Shown: positions 1 through 9,373, counted from the first letter of the stretch. The stretch: DNA of 56,408 bases from CAZYXZ01 sp964651395 (GCA_964651395.1 CAZYXZ010000011.1:1-56408); one strand, 5' to 3'. The notes: generated by a model from the sequence alone, not told the origin. A program made the numbers and translations.

Positions 1-773
1 TGCACCTGGTCAGCGAGAACACCACGTCGTACGGCAAGGACCTCGGCGACATCCGGCTGCTCGAGTCCCTGCTGCCGGAGCTGGCCGCGATCGAGGGCAT
101 CGTGCGGCTGCGACTGGCCTACCTGCAGCCGGCGGAGACCCGCCCCTCCCTGGTGGAGGCGATCGCCACGACGCCGGGCGTCACGGCCTACTACGACCTG
201 TCCTTCCAGCACGCGAGCGGACCGGTGCTCAAGCGCATGCGGCGCTTCGGCGACCGGCCGAGCTTCCTCGCGCTGCTCGACCAGGTGCGCGCCGTCGCAC
301 CCGAGGCCGGCGTGCGCAGCAACTTCATCGTCGGCTTCCCCGGTGAGACGAAGGCCGACGTCGCCGAGCTGGAGCGCTTCCTCGACAGCGCACGCCTCGA
401 TGCGATCGGCCTGTTCGGCTACAGCGACGAGGACGGCACCGAGGCGGTCGCGCTGCCCGGTCACGTACGCCGGGACACGATCGCCCGCCGGCTGGACCGA
501 TTGACCACGCTTGCCGAGATCGTCACCGCCGACCGCGCGGCGGAGCGGATCGGCGCTGAAGTCTCGGTGCTGATCGAGTCGCTCGACGCCGCCGGTGGAG
601 AGGGCCACGCGGACCACCAGGGCCCGGAGGACGGCAGCGTGCATGTCGTCGGCCTCGGCCTGCAGGTCGGCGACCTGGTCACCGCACGCGTGACCGAGAG
701 CGACGGCGTCGACCTGGTCGCCTCGCTCGTCGAGATCGCCTCGCCCGCTGCGCAGCTCGCAGGCGTGCGATGA
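1..773 (+). CDS. rimO: Ribosomal protein S12 methylthiotransferase RimO, C-terminal part
   Basis: Partial gene entering from the left edge; the open frame begins at base 3. RimO is a radical-SAM enzyme that methylthiolates an aspartate of ribosomal protein S12. The visible part starts with SENTTSYGKDL, typical of the middle of the radical-SAM barrel in MiaB/RimO proteins, and continues through FQHASGPVLKRMRR and SNFIVGFPGET, both RimO/MiaB hallmarks. The last ~70 residues form a TRAM-like RNA- or protein-binding domain (ISASVLIES to GDLVTARV-type pattern). The N-terminal Fe-S domain and the CxxxCxxC cluster lie outside the window. The stop overlaps the next start by 4 bp, implying translational coupling to pgsA. 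RimO is preferred over MiaB because of the pgsA-cinA neighbourhood. Confidence 0.9.
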   Translation, partial: HLVSENTTSYGKDLGDIRLLESLLPELAAIEGIVRLRLAYLQPAETRPSLVEAIATTPGVTAYYDLSFQHASGPVLKRMRRFGDRPSFLALLDQVRAVAPEAGVRSNFIVGFPGETKADVAELERFLDSARLDAIGLFGYSDEDGTEAVALPGHVRRDTIARRLDRLTTLAEIVTADRAAERIGAEVSVLIESLDAAGGEGHADHQGPEDGSVHVVGLGLQVGDLVTARVTESDGVDLVASLVEIASPAAQLAGVR

Positions 774-1411
774 CCGACCCGGACCTGCCGGAGGTCGCCG
801 ACCCGGCAGCCCTCCCGCCCTCCGGTGCGCCGGTCGTCAACATCGCCAACGCGCTGACCGTCCTGCGCGCACTGCTCGTGCCGGTCTTCGCCGTCGTGCT
901 CTTCCACGGCGACGGTCACGACCGCGGCTGGCGGGTCGCGGCGTGGGGGGTGTTCGCGATCGCGAGCTTCACTGACCGCATCGACGGCGAGCTGGCTCGC
1001 CGTCGCAACCTGATCACGGCGTTCGGCCAGCTGGCCGACCCGATCGCGGACAAGGCGCTGACCGGTGTCGCGCTCGTCGGGTTGTCGATGCTCGGCGACC
1101 TCCCGTGGTGGGTGACCGTCGTCGTCCTGGCCCGCGAGGTGGGCGTGACGGCCCTGCGGTTCTGGGTGATCCGACACGGCGTGATTCCAGCGAGCCGCGG
1201 GGGTAAGGCGAAGACCATGCTGCAGGCCTTTGCGATCGGCTTCTACCTGCTGCCGCTCACCGGCTGGGCGGCGACGGGGCGTAGCGGGCTCATGGTCGCG
1301 GCGGTGGTCGTGACCGTGGTCACCGGTGTCGACTACGTCGCGCGCGCGCTGACGCTGCGGCAGACCAGCGCGCGGGCGGAGATGAAGAGAGCGCGCAAGG
1401 CAGCCGGATGA
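770..1411 (+). CDS. pgsA: CDP-diacylglycerol--glycerol-3-phosphate 3-phosphatidyltransferase
   Basis: Integral membrane enzyme of the CDP-alcohol phosphatidyltransferase family; it makes phosphatidylglycerol phosphate from CDP-diacylglycerol and glycerol 3-phosphate. The family signature D-x2-DG-x2-AR-x8-G-x3-D-x3-D is visible as DRIDGELAR, then G, then DPIAD (about residues 66-92). Several hydrophobic helices follow. At 213 residues it has normal length. The start ATG overlaps the rimO stop (ATGA), and its own stop overlaps cinA in the same way, so the three genes form one operon. The rimO-pgsA-cinA order matches the pgsA3-type locus of many Actinobacteria. Chain assignment among pgsA paralogues is by context. 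Confidence 0.92.
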   Translation: MTDPDLPEVADPAALPPSGAPVVNIANALTVLRALLVPVFAVVLFHGDGHDRGWRVAAWGVFAIASFTDRIDGELARRRNLITAFGQLADPIADKALTGVALVGLSMLGDLPWWVTVVVLAREVGVTALRFWVIRHGVIPASRGGKAKTMLQAFAIGFYLLPLTGWAATGRSGLMVAAVVVTVVTGVDYVARALTLRQTSARAEMKRARKAAG

Positions 1412-2673
1412 GGGCAGAGATCCTCGCGGTCGGCACGGAGCTCCTGCTCGGCGACATCGTCAACGGCAACGCGGCCTGGCTGGGCCAGCAGCTCGCGGAG
1501 TCCGGCATCGACGTCGTCACCTCGGTCGTGGTCGGCGACAACATCGACCGCATCGCCGGCTTCCTGCGCGACGCGCTCGGCCGCGCGGACGCCGTCGTCA
1601 TCACCGGCGGGCTCGGCCCGACGCAGGACGACCTGACGCGCGAAGCACTGGCACTGGCCGCGGGGGTTCCGCTGAGCAGGAACGCAGACCTCGAAGCCGG
1701 GTTGCGCGCGCGCTTCGGCGCGTTGCGTCGCGACGTGCCCGAGATCAACTTCCGCCAGGCCGACCTGCCCGAGGGGGCCGTGCCGCTGCCGAACACGCGC
1801 GGCACCGCGCCGGGGCTGCAGATGGAGCTGCTCGGCGGCGTCGCCTACGCGCTGCCCGGCGTACCGCACGAGATGCAGGCCATGTTCACCGAGTCGGTGC
1901 TGCCGGACCTGCGCGAGCGCGCCGGTAATCCCGCCGTCCTCGTCAACCGCGTGCTGCGTACGGCGGGCCGGTGGGAGAGCGCGGTCGCGGCGTCGCTCGC
2001 CGAGCAGGTCGAGCGACTCGAGAAGTCCGGCGGTGTCACGATCGCGTTCCTCGCCAGTGGCGGCCAGACGCGCGTGCGGCTGTCCGCGAAGGGCCCGACC
2101 CGCGAAGCCGCGCTCGCACTGATCGCGCCCGAGGAGGAGATCGCGCGCGCGGCGCTCGGCAATGCCGTCTACGGCACCGACGACGACACGCTGGAGGCCG
2201 TGCTGCTCGACCTGCTGCGCGAGCGCGAGGAGACCGTGGCCGTGGCCGAGTCGCTCACGGGTGGTCTGCTCGGCTCGACGCTGTCGTCGCCGACCGGCGC
2301 GAGCGACGTCTACCGCGGCGGCATCACGGCGTACGCCACCGAGCTGAAGGCAGAGCTGCTGGGGGTGGCGCAGTCGGTGCTGGACAGCTACGGCGCCGTG
2401 TCCGACGAGACGGCGATCGCGATGGCGGTCGGCGTGCGCGAGCGGTGCGGGGCGACGTACGGGCTCTCGCTCACCGGCGTGGCCGGGCCGAGCGAGCAGG
2501 AGGGCAAGCCGGTCGGCACGGTGCACGTGGGCCTGGCGACGCCCTCGCAGGCGGTGGCCCGCGCGCTGCGCCTGCCCGGCGACCGGCCGCTGGTGCGCAC
2601 GTTCTCGACCGTCGCGGCCATGGACCTCCTGCGCCTGCACCTCCTGGGGGCGCTGGAGGAGACGGCCAGGTGA
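1408..2673 (+). CDS. cinA: Competence/damage-inducible protein CinA
   Basis: Cytoplasmic protein of 421 residues with the standard two-domain plan. The N-terminal MoaB/MPT-binding domain (about 1-170) has AVGTELLLGDIVNGN and the loop ITGGLGPTQDDLTREA. The C-terminal CinA domain (about 270-415) has the AESLTGGLLGS motif, which carries nicotinamide-mononucleotide deamidase activity in characterised homologues. The family is linked to pyridine-nucleotide salvage and, in some bacteria, to competence. The start overlaps pgsA by 4 bp. Normal length, no sign of damage. Whether this copy acts as an NMN deamidase cannot be read from the sequence alone. Confidence 0.93.
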   Translation: MRAEILAVGTELLLGDIVNGNAAWLGQQLAESGIDVVTSVVVGDNIDRIAGFLRDALGRADAVVITGGLGPTQDDLTREALALAAGVPLSRNADLEAGLRARFGALRRDVPEINFRQADLPEGAVPLPNTRGTAPGLQMELLGGVAYALPGVPHEMQAMFTESVLPDLRERAGNPAVLVNRVLRTAGRWESAVAASLAEQVERLEKSGGVTIAFLASGGQTRVRLSAKGPTREAALALIAPEEEIARAALGNAVYGTDDDTLEAVLLDLLREREETVAVAESLTGGLLGSTLSSPTGASDVYRGGITAYATELKAELLGVAQSVLDSYGAVSDETAIAMAVGVRERCGATYGLSLTGVAGPSEQEGKPVGTVHVGLATPSQAVARALRLPGDRPLVRTFSTVAAMDLLRLHLLGALEETAR

Positions 2674-2691
2674 ATTTCGCGCAAGGCGTAG
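2674..2691 (+). promoter_or_regulatory. Putative ClgR operator upstream of clgR
   Basis: The 18 bases directly after the cinA stop read ATTTCGCGCAAGGCGTAG. They fit the ClgR consensus known from Corynebacterium (WNNWCGCYNANRGCGWWS) with one mismatch at the Y position. The site lies about 35 bp before the clgR start, where autoregulation would be expected. The match is seen in the sequence; binding is inference. Confidence 0.5.
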
Positions 2692-2725
2692 GGCGTAGGT
2701 CGGCTCGGCGCTGTACCGTGTCCGC

Positions 2726-3016
2726 ATGAGTCTGCTCCGCCGCGAGCTCGGCGCCGCGTTGCGCCGCCGCCGCAACGACCAGGAGCGCAGCCTGCGCGAG
2801 GTCGCCGCGGACGCCGGCGTGTCCCTCGGCTACCTCTCCGAGGTCGAGCGCGGCGTGAAGGAAGCCTCGTCCGAGCTGCTCGCGGCGATCTGCGGGGCGC
2901 TCGACGCCCGCCTGCCCGACCTGCTGGTCGAGGTGGCCGAGATGCTCTACCGCCTCGAGCCGACGCCGCTGCCGGTGCCGGAGCCGGCCGTCGTCGCCGG
3001 TCGCGCGGCCGCCTAG
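2726..3016 (+). CDS. clgR: ClgR-type XRE-family transcriptional regulator
   Basis: Small DNA-binding protein of 96 residues. An XRE helix-turn-helix spans about residues 8-62, with SLREVAADAGVSLGYLSEVE as the recognition helix region followed by RGVKEASSELL. This pattern is diagnostic of ClgR/PopR, the actinobacterial activator of the clp protease genes. The position directly downstream of cinA is the standard actinobacterial location. The C-terminus is short and proline/alanine rich, whereas many ClgR proteins end in two alanines recognised by ClpP; this one also ends AAA, consistent with self-limiting proteolysis. A ClgR-like box lies between cinA and this start. Confidence 0.85.
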   Translation: MSLLRRELGAALRRRRNDQERSLREVAADAGVSLGYLSEVERGVKEASSELLAAICGALDARLPDLLVEVAEMLYRLEPTPLPVPEPAVVAGRAAA

Positions 3017-3117
3017 CTCCTGGTGCACGTGCTCCCGGGCTTGACCCCGGGTGCTGTGGTGCGGTGGACTGCGGGACCACATTTCGTCCAATTCGACCAC
3101 AGGGGATCCCGCACCCT

Positions 3118-3840
3118 ATGAGTGAGCCCGACCTCAGCTCGGCCGCCCCCACCACACGCGACACGTCCGCCGCCTCGGCGGCTCCCCGGCGTACGCCGGG
3201 CGCGCGGACCCGGGCCGGCAACAACATGACGCGGGCGCGCGCGGGGATCCTCAACGGCGCCGCGGCCTGCCTCGCGCGCTACGGCAGCCGCAAGACCACG
3301 ATGGCCGACATCGCGCGCGAGGGCGGCGTCGCCAAGGCCACGCTCTACAACCACTTCCGGACCAAGCCCGATGTGTACAGCGCGCTCGTCGCGACCGAGG
3401 TCGAGGGCCTGCTCGAGCGGCTGGCCGCGACGTCGGCGCCGGCCGGCTCCGCCGACGCGGTGGCCGAGGTGGCCGCCCGTGCCGCCACCTGGCTCTCCCA
3501 GCACAAGGCGGTCCGCCAGCTCTCGCGCAACGAGCCCGAGCTGCTCGCGCGGCTGGTCGTGCCGGGCAAGACCGCCCTCTGGAAGTCGGTGCGCAAGGCG
3601 ACGCTGCACCACGTGACGCTCGCGCAGGCGGCCGGCGCGGTGCACCCGCAGCACGAGGCCGACCGGCTCGCCGACGCGCTGCTGCGCTGGGTGCTCAGCC
3701 ACGCGCAGTGGCCGACCACCGAGCCGGAGATCAAGGCCGGCGCGCACCTGCTGGTCCGCGGCATGCTCGCCCCGCCGCCCGCGCAGTCGGTCGCCGTGCA
3801 GGAGACCCTGCCCACCGAAGGCGCTGAGGCCTCGGCCTAG
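3118..3840 (+). CDS. TetR-family transcriptional regulator
   Basis: TetR-type repressor of 240 residues. After a Pro/Ala/Thr-rich leader of about 40 residues comes the helix-turn-helix region: RAGILNGAAACLARYG, then KTTMADIAREGGVAKATLYNHF (about 42-80), a classic TetR recognition helix. The C-terminal ligand domain is all-helical and unspecific. The ATG at 3118 is chosen because the segment before it (from 3064) lacks protein-like composition and holds the likely promoter. The gene converges on nei; the two stop codons overlap at 3837-3840, so no terminator separates them. The ligand and targets cannot be predicted. A homologue at this spot is common in Actinobacteria. Confidence 0.85.
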   Translation: MSEPDLSSAAPTTRDTSAASAAPRRTPGARTRAGNNMTRARAGILNGAAACLARYGSRKTTMADIAREGGVAKATLYNHFRTKPDVYSALVATEVEGLLERLAATSAPAGSADAVAEVAARAATWLSQHKAVRQLSRNEPELLARLVVPGKTALWKSVRKATLHHVTLAQAAGAVHPQHEADRLADALLRWVLSHAQWPTTEPEIKAGAHLLVRGMLAPPPAQSVAVQETLPTEGAEASA

Positions 3841-4625
3841 TCCGGCTCCGGCTGGCACTGCGGGCACCACCAGGTGTCGCGCTCCTCGAGCACCACGCCG
3901 CGGCGCAGCCGGATCGGTGTGCCGCAGCGACGGCACTGCTGACGGTGCCGCCCGTAGACCCAGTGCTCCTGGCCGCGTCGCGTATTGCCGGTCGTGATCT
4001 GGCGGCCCGTGTCGCGGTTGGCCACCAGCAGGCGTCGGGCCAGGTCGACCATCGCCGGCAGGTCGGCGACATCGCCGACGCGCGTCCACGGCGCGACGCC
4101 GCGGAGGAAGAGCAGCTCGCAGCGGTAGACGTTGCCGATGCCCGCCAGGTTGCGCTGGTCCAGTAGTGCGGCGCTGATCGACGCGTCGGGATCAGCGGCG
4201 AGACGGCGCACCGCCTCTGCCGCGTCCCAGTCCGGACCGAGCAGGTCCGGACCGAGATGCCCCACCAGCGAGCCCTCGTCTGCGGTCGGCACGAGCGCGA
4301 CGTCGTGCATCCGGTATGCGACTGCCGTCTTCTCCGGCGTCTCCAGCACGACGCGGATCTCGTGCGCCGGCCCGCCGGACCACGGCTCGCCCGGGTCGAA
4401 CAGCTTCCACGCGCCGTCCATCCGCAGGTGGCTGTGCAGCGTGCGGTCGTCGCCGAGCCGGATGAGCAGGTGCTTGCCGCGCGCGACCACCTCGCGGATC
4501 GTCGCACCGGCGACGTCGGCGGTCGCGAGTGCGGGCAGCAGGAAGTCGCTGCGCACGACCGGCCGGCCGGCGAGCGCCGCGTGGAGCCGGCGCGCGGCGA
4601 GGTGGACCGTGTCACCCTCGGGCAT
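3837..4625 (-). CDS. nei: Fpg/Nei-family DNA glycosylase (endonuclease VIII-like)
   Basis: Base-excision repair glycosylase/AP lyase that removes oxidised bases. The protein of 262 residues begins MPEGDTVH, which places the catalytic proline and glutamate at positions 2-3, as required after removal of Met; this fixes the start at 4625. Further family marks are LRMDGAWKLFDPG, the H2TH segment ALLDQRNLAGIGNVY and a C-terminal zinc finger with CRRCG and CPQC. The MPEGDT start favours the Nei (endonuclease VIII) branch over MutM/Fpg (MPELPE). It sits next to lhr, as in Streptomyces. Normal length and intact. Confidence 0.92.
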   Translation of the reverse strand: MPEGDTVHLAARRLHAALAGRPVVRSDFLLPALATADVAGATIREVVARGKHLLIRLGDDRTLHSHLRMDGAWKLFDPGEPWSGGPAHEIRVVLETPEKTAVAYRMHDVALVPTADEGSLVGHLGPDLLGPDWDAAEAVRRLAADPDASISAALLDQRNLAGIGNVYRCELLFLRGVAPWTRVGDVADLPAMVDLARRLLVANRDTGRQITTGNTRRGQEHWVYGRHRQQCRRCGTPIRLRRGVVLEERDTWWCPQCQPEPD

Positions 4626-4664
4626 AACCACAGCCTGCCCGTTCCACGAGGAAGTGAGTATCCG

Positions 4665-4964
4665 ATGCCCGAGGCGATGCCCGCCCTGACCGACGCGGAG
4701 CACGACGTCGTCGACTGCTATATGACGACCCTCAAGATCCTGCGCCGGATCAACCCGGCCCGTACGGCGAGCAGTGTCGACGGCTGCCGCAACGCCGCGG
4801 ACGCGCTGGTCTCCGAGTCGCGCAAGCTGCGCGACGCGCTCGCGCGCATGCAGGAGCGCGGCGAACGCGAGGTCTTCACCGCCGACCTGGGCAAGGCGCT
4901 GCGGCTGCTCCACGTCGACGACGTCGTCGCCCGCCTCGGCACCTCACCGGGCGAGCCGAGCTAG
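4665..4964 (+). CDS. Hypothetical 99-residue helical protein
   Basis: Small open frame divergent from nei, with a purine-rich GAGGAAG about 12 bases before the ATG. The product is acidic and mainly helical: MPEAMPALTDAEHDVV, then YMTTLKILRRINP and an Arg/Ala-rich helix (SESRKLRDALARMQ). No signal peptide, membrane segment or known motif is recognised. The reading frame stays open into nei antisense, so only the part after 4665 is likely coding. The intergenic gap from nei is 39 bp, allowing a shared divergent promoter. Stops 5 bp from the lhr stop on the other strand. Function unknown. Confidence 0.6.
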   Translation: MPEAMPALTDAEHDVVDCYMTTLKILRRINPARTASSVDGCRNAADALVSESRKLRDALARMQERGEREVFTADLGKALRLLHVDDVVARLGTSPGEPS

Positions 4965-4969
4965 CTGGT

Positions 4970-7900
4970 CTAGCCCCGGAGTCGCAGACCGCGAGGGGTC
5001 GGCCGGAAGCCCGCGGCCTCCAGCGCCGCGCCGAGCGGAGTGGTGACGACGGCCTCGCCGTCGGCGCGCTCGACGGCGAGCTTGCCGAGCGAGCCGTCCC
5101 GCACCGCCAGGGCGAGCGCATCGACCGCGGGCTGCAGCGCCGTCGGCTCGTCGCTCCAGGTGAGCAGGGTGCGGCCGCCGCGCTCGACGTAGACCACGAG
5201 CTCGCCGTCCACGAGGACGACGAGTGCGCCCGCCTTGCGGCCGGGCCGGTGGCCGGCCTCACCCGCGACCAGCCGGTCCGGCCAGGGCAGCGCCGCGCCG
5301 AAGGGGTTGGCCGGGTCGGTGGCCGCGAGCACGATGGCGCCGCGGTCGGCGGCCTCCGGCTCGACGAGCGCGCGCATCCGGTCGACGGCCCCCGGCACCG
5401 CGAACTGCGCCGCACCGAGCGTCTCGACGAAGTAGCCGCGACGGCAGCGGCCGATCTCCTCGAACGCCTTGAGCACCGGGTAGACGGCGGCGAACCCGCC
5501 AGGTACGTGCTCGGCCTGTACGGCGCCGCGCGTGACGATGCCGTGCCGGTCGAGCAGCACCTCGGCGAGTGCGTGCTTGCGGCGGGTCTGGTCGGTCGAT
5601 CGCTCGGGCAGCAGCGACCACCGGCCGGCCGCGCTGGCCGGACCGGAGCGCAGCGGAACCCGTGGCCGGCGGCCGTAGCGCGCCGCGGCCGGTGGCCGTA
5701 CGCGCAGGCTGTGCCCGAGCCGGGCGCGCAGAGGCGCCAGGGTGTCGTTGGTGATCAGGCCCGCCCACACGAGCTGCCACAGAACAGCAGTCAGCTCGGC
5801 GTCGGTGGTCGGCGGGACCCGCTCGAAGAGCCCGCGGAAGAACAGCGCCCCTCCGCCGCCGAGCGACTCGAGCGCGCTCGCGGCGATGTCGCCCTCGACC
5901 GGCGTGGATTGCGGCATTAGCAGGTCGGCGGTGTCGGCGAGGTAGAGCGCGACCCAGCCGTCGTTGCCGGGCAGCGTGCCCTGGCCGGCCCACAGCACCT
6001 CGCCGCTCGAGCACAGCTCGTCGAGGAGCGCGGGGGAGTAGTCGGTCACCCGGGAGGGCAGCACCGTGCGCTCGAGCGCGCTGGCCGGCACGGGCGCGCC
6101 CTGCAGCTGCTCGACCGCGCGCAGGACGCCGTCCAGCCCGCGCCCGGCGCTGCGCCCGACCGACTGCCACGACGGCAGGAACCGCGCGTGGGCCTGCACC
6201 GGCGCGGGCTCGACCTCCTTGCGCAGCTTGGCCAGCGAGCGCCGCCGCAGCGAGCGCAGCACGGTGGTGTCGCACCACTCGAGGCCGACGCCGCCCGGGC
6301 GGAACTCGCCATGCGCCACGCGACCGGCCGCGGCCATCCGCTGCAGCGAGTCGGTGACCACCGCCGGTCCCAGACCCAGCCGGGTCGCCACGTCCGCGAC
6401 CTGGAACGGCCCGTGCGTCCGCGCGTAGCGGCTGACCAGGTCGCCGACCGGGTCCTCGGCGATCTCGAGGAACGCCTCCGGTACGCCGACCGGCAGCGGG
6501 GTGCCCAGCGCGTCGCGCAGCCGGCCGGCGTCCTCGATCGCGACCCAGCGCTCCTCGGCGGCGATGCGGACCCGGATCGCCCGGCGGGCCTCCTCGAGGG
6601 TCGCGAGCCACTGCGGCGTCGCGCCGCGGTCGATCGCCTCGGCGGTGGTGAGGTCGCCGAGCAGCCGCAGCGCGTCGGCGACCCCGTCGAGATCGCGCGC
6701 GGCCCGCTCCGGGGTGAGCCGCTGCAGCTCGAGCTCCACCTCGGTCAGCGCATCGGCGTCGATCAGCTCGCGCAGCTCGGCCTGGCCGAGCAGCTCGGCC
6801 AGGAGAGTGGCGTCCAGCGAAAGCGCCTGCGCTCGCCGTTCGGCAAGGGGCGCGTCGCCTTCGTACATGAACGCGCCGATGTAGCCGAACAGCAGCGACC
6901 GCGCGAACGGCGACGGCACGGCCGTCTCCACCTCGACCACCTGCACCGACCGCGACCGCACGTCGCTCATGAGCGAGACGAGGCCGGGCACGTCGAAGAC
7001 GTCCTGCAGGCACTCGCGCATCGCCTCGAGCACGACCGGGAAGCTGCCGTACCTGCCGGCCACCTGGAGCAGCTGCGCCGACCGCTGCCGCTGCTGCCAC
7101 AGCGGCGTACGCCGGTCCGGCCGCCGGCGGGGCAGTAGCAGCGCCCGCGCGGCGCACTCGCGGAACCGCGAGGCGAACAGCGCGGAGCCGCCCACCTCGT
7201 TCTGCACGGCCGCCTCGACCTCCTCGGGGTCGAGGAGAGCCAGCTCGGCGGACGGCGGCTCGTCGGTGTCGGGCAGGCGGATCACGATGCCGTCGTCGGA
7301 GTGCATGGTCTGCGCCTCGACGCCGTAGCGCTCGCGCACCCGGGCGCCCACGACGAGTGCCCACGGTGCGTTGACCTGCGCGCCGAACGGCGAGTGCACG
7401 ACCAGGCGCCAGTCGCCGAGCTCGTCGCGGAACCGCTCGACGACGATCGTGCGGTCGTCGGGCAGGTGCGTGGTCGCGGCCTGCTGCTCCTTGAGGTAGG
7501 CGAGCAGGTTGTCGACCGCCCGCTCGTCGAGGCCCGCGGCCGCAGCGCGCTCGCGCGCCTTGGCCGGCGGCAGGTGCGTCACCTCGCGCAGGAAGGCGCC
7601 GAGCGCGCGGCCGAGCTCGAGCGGGCGGCCGAGCGAGTCGCCGTGCCAGAACGGCATCTTGCCGGGCACGCCGGGCGCGGGGGAGACCAGGACGCGGTCG
7701 TGGGTGATGTCCTCGATCCGCCAGCTCGAGCTGCCGAGCAGGAACACCTCGCCGACCCGCGACTCGTAGACCATCTCCTCGTCCAGCTCGCCGACGCGCG
7801 ACGCCTTCTCGCCGACGAGGAAGACGCCGAACAGGCCGCGGTCGGGGATGGTGCCGCCGCTGGTCACCGCCAGCCGCTGCGACCCGGGCCTTCCGGTCAG

Positions 7901-9373
7901 CGACTGCGCGACCCGGTCGTAGACCAGGCGCGGCCGCAACTCGGCGAAGTCGTCGCTGGGGTAGCGGCCGGAGAGCATGTCGAGGACGGCGTCGAGTGCC
8001 GACTGCGGCAGCGTTGAGAACGGCGCCGCCCGGCGTACGACGGCGGTCAGGTCGTCGACGGTCCACTCATCCATCGCGACCATCGACACGATCTGCTGCG
8101 CGAGGACGTCGAGCGGGTTGCGCGGGTAGCGCATCGCCTCGATCAGCCCGTCGCGCATGCGTTCTGCCACGACCGCGGACTGCACGAGGTCGCCGCGGTA
8201 CTTCGGCAGCAGCACGCCTTTGCTGATCGCGCCGACGTGGTGGCCCGCGCGGCCGACCCGCTGCAGCCCGCTCGCGACCGAGGGCGGCGACTCGACCTGG
8301 ATCACGAGGTCGACCGCGCCCATGTCGATGCCGAGCTCGAGGCTGCTGGTCGCGACGACCGCGGGCAGGCGCCCGGCCTTCAGGTCCTCTTCGATGCCCA
8401 GCCGCTGCTCGCGGCTGACCGAGCCGTGGTGGGCGCGTGCGAGGACGGTGACGCCGTCGAAGTCCTCGCCGACGTCCTCCGCATAGATCTCGTTGAGCCG
8501 CTGGCAGAGCCGCTCGGCCAGCCGCCGCGAGTTCGCGAACACGATCGTCGAGCGGTGCGCGCGGACCAGGTCGACGATCTCCCTCTCCACCGCCGGCCAG
8601 ATGCTCGACCTCTCTTCTGGCCCGCTGTCCTGGTCGCCGAACGCAGTCATGTCTTCGACCGGCACAACCACGGTCAGCTCGATCGTCTTGTTCGCCTTGG
8701 GCTGGACGACGACGACCTCACGCGATCCGCCGAGGAACTTGGCCACCTCGTCGGTCGGCCGGACCGTCGCCGACAACCCGATCCGCTGGGCGGGCGCCTC
8801 GAGCATCGCGTCGAGCCGCTCGAGCGAGAGCGCGAGATGCGCGCCGCGCTTGGTGGCGACCATCGCGTGCACCTCGTCGACGATCACCGTCTCGACGCCG
8901 AGCAGTGCCTCACGCGCCTTGCTCGTGAGGATGAGGAACAGCGACTCCGGCGTCGTGATGAGGATGTCGCTGGGCTTGCTCGCGAAACGCCGCCGGTCGT
9001 CGGCGCTCGTGTCGCCGCTGCGGACGCTCACGGTGACGTCGGGCGCGGGCAGCTTCAGCCGGCGCGCTGCCTGGCTGATGCCGGTCAGCGGCCCGCGCAG
9101 GTTGCGCTCGACGTCGACGGCCAGCGCCTTCATGGGGGAGACGTAGAGGACCCGGCAGCGCTTCTTGGGGTCGGTGGCCGGGTTGGCGGCCAGCCGGTCG
9201 AGCGACCAGAGGAACGCGGCCAGCGTTTTGCCGGACCCGGTGGGCGCGACGACCAGCGCGTTGTCGCCCCGGCGGATGGCCTCCCACGCCCCGGCCTGGG
9301 CCGCGGTGGCCCCCTCGAACGCGCCGGTGAACCAGGCACGGGTGGCCTCGGAGAAGCCGGTCAGGGGATCCAC
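4970..9373 (-). CDS. lhr: Lhr-type DEAD/DEAH-box ATP-dependent DNA helicase
   Basis: Very large superfamily-2 helicase of 1467 residues, a usual length for full Lhr. Motif I APTGSGKT is at about 43-50, motif Ia at YVSPMKALAVD, motif II DEVH at 166-169 and motif III SAT at 201-203. The second RecA domain has TSSLELGIDMGAVD and the motif VI-like QRVGRAGH. The winged-helix, beta-barrel and long C-terminal Lhr domain follow. Lhr translocates 3'-5' on single-stranded DNA and unwinds RNA:DNA hybrids; in mycobacteria it is mitomycin-inducible. Starts with GTG at 9373, convergent with the 99-residue gene, adjacent to nei. Intact. Confidence 0.95.
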   Translation of the reverse strand: MDPLTGFSEATRAWFTGAFEGATAAQAGAWEAIRRGDNALVVAPTGSGKTLAAFLWSLDRLAANPATDPKKRCRVLYVSPMKALAVDVERNLRGPLTGISQAARRLKLPAPDVTVSVRSGDTSADDRRRFASKPSDILITTPESLFLILTSKAREALLGVETVIVDEVHAMVATKRGAHLALSLERLDAMLEAPAQRIGLSATVRPTDEVAKFLGGSREVVVVQPKANKTIELTVVVPVEDMTAFGDQDSGPEERSSIWPAVEREIVDLVRAHRSTIVFANSRRLAERLCQRLNEIYAEDVGEDFDGVTVLARAHHGSVSREQRLGIEEDLKAGRLPAVVATSSLELGIDMGAVDLVIQVESPPSVASGLQRVGRAGHHVGAISKGVLLPKYRGDLVQSAVVAERMRDGLIEAMRYPRNPLDVLAQQIVSMVAMDEWTVDDLTAVVRRAAPFSTLPQSALDAVLDMLSGRYPSDDFAELRPRLVYDRVAQSLTGRPGSQRLAVTSGGTIPDRGLFGVFLVGEKASRVGELDEEMVYESRVGEVFLLGSSSWRIEDITHDRVLVSPAPGVPGKMPFWHGDSLGRPLELGRALGAFLREVTHLPPAKARERAAAAGLDERAVDNLLAYLKEQQAATTHLPDDRTIVVERFRDELGDWRLVVHSPFGAQVNAPWALVVGARVRERYGVEAQTMHSDDGIVIRLPDTDEPPSAELALLDPEEVEAAVQNEVGGSALFASRFRECAARALLLPRRRPDRRTPLWQQRQRSAQLLQVAGRYGSFPVVLEAMRECLQDVFDVPGLVSLMSDVRSRSVQVVEVETAVPSPFARSLLFGYIGAFMYEGDAPLAERRAQALSLDATLLAELLGQAELRELIDADALTEVELELQRLTPERAARDLDGVADALRLLGDLTTAEAIDRGATPQWLATLEEARRAIRVRIAAEERWVAIEDAGRLRDALGTPLPVGVPEAFLEIAEDPVGDLVSRYARTHGPFQVADVATRLGLGPAVVTDSLQRMAAAGRVAHGEFRPGGVGLEWCDTTVLRSLRRRSLAKLRKEVEPAPVQAHARFLPSWQSVGRSAGRGLDGVLRAVEQLQGAPVPASALERTVLPSRVTDYSPALLDELCSSGEVLWAGQGTLPGNDGWVALYLADTADLLMPQSTPVEGDIAASALESLGGGGALFFRGLFERVPPTTDAELTAVLWQLVWAGLITNDTLAPLRARLGHSLRVRPPAAARYGRRPRVPLRSGPASAAGRWSLLPERSTDQTRRKHALAEVLLDRHGIVTRGAVQAEHVPGGFAAVYPVLKAFEEIGRCRRGYFVETLGAAQFAVPGAVDRMRALVEPEAADRGAIVLAATDPANPFGAALPWPDRLVAGEAGHRPGRKAGALVVLVDGELVVYVERGGRTLLTWSDEPTALQPAVDALALAVRDGSLGKLAVERADGEAVVTTPLGAALEAAGFRPTPRGLRLRG

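Noticed and set aside
5259..8066. Open frame of 935 codons on the minus strand inside lhr
   Set aside because: It is in another frame of the same strand as lhr, which has complete helicase motifs. The composition (Arg/Ala/Gly only) shows that it is a shadow.
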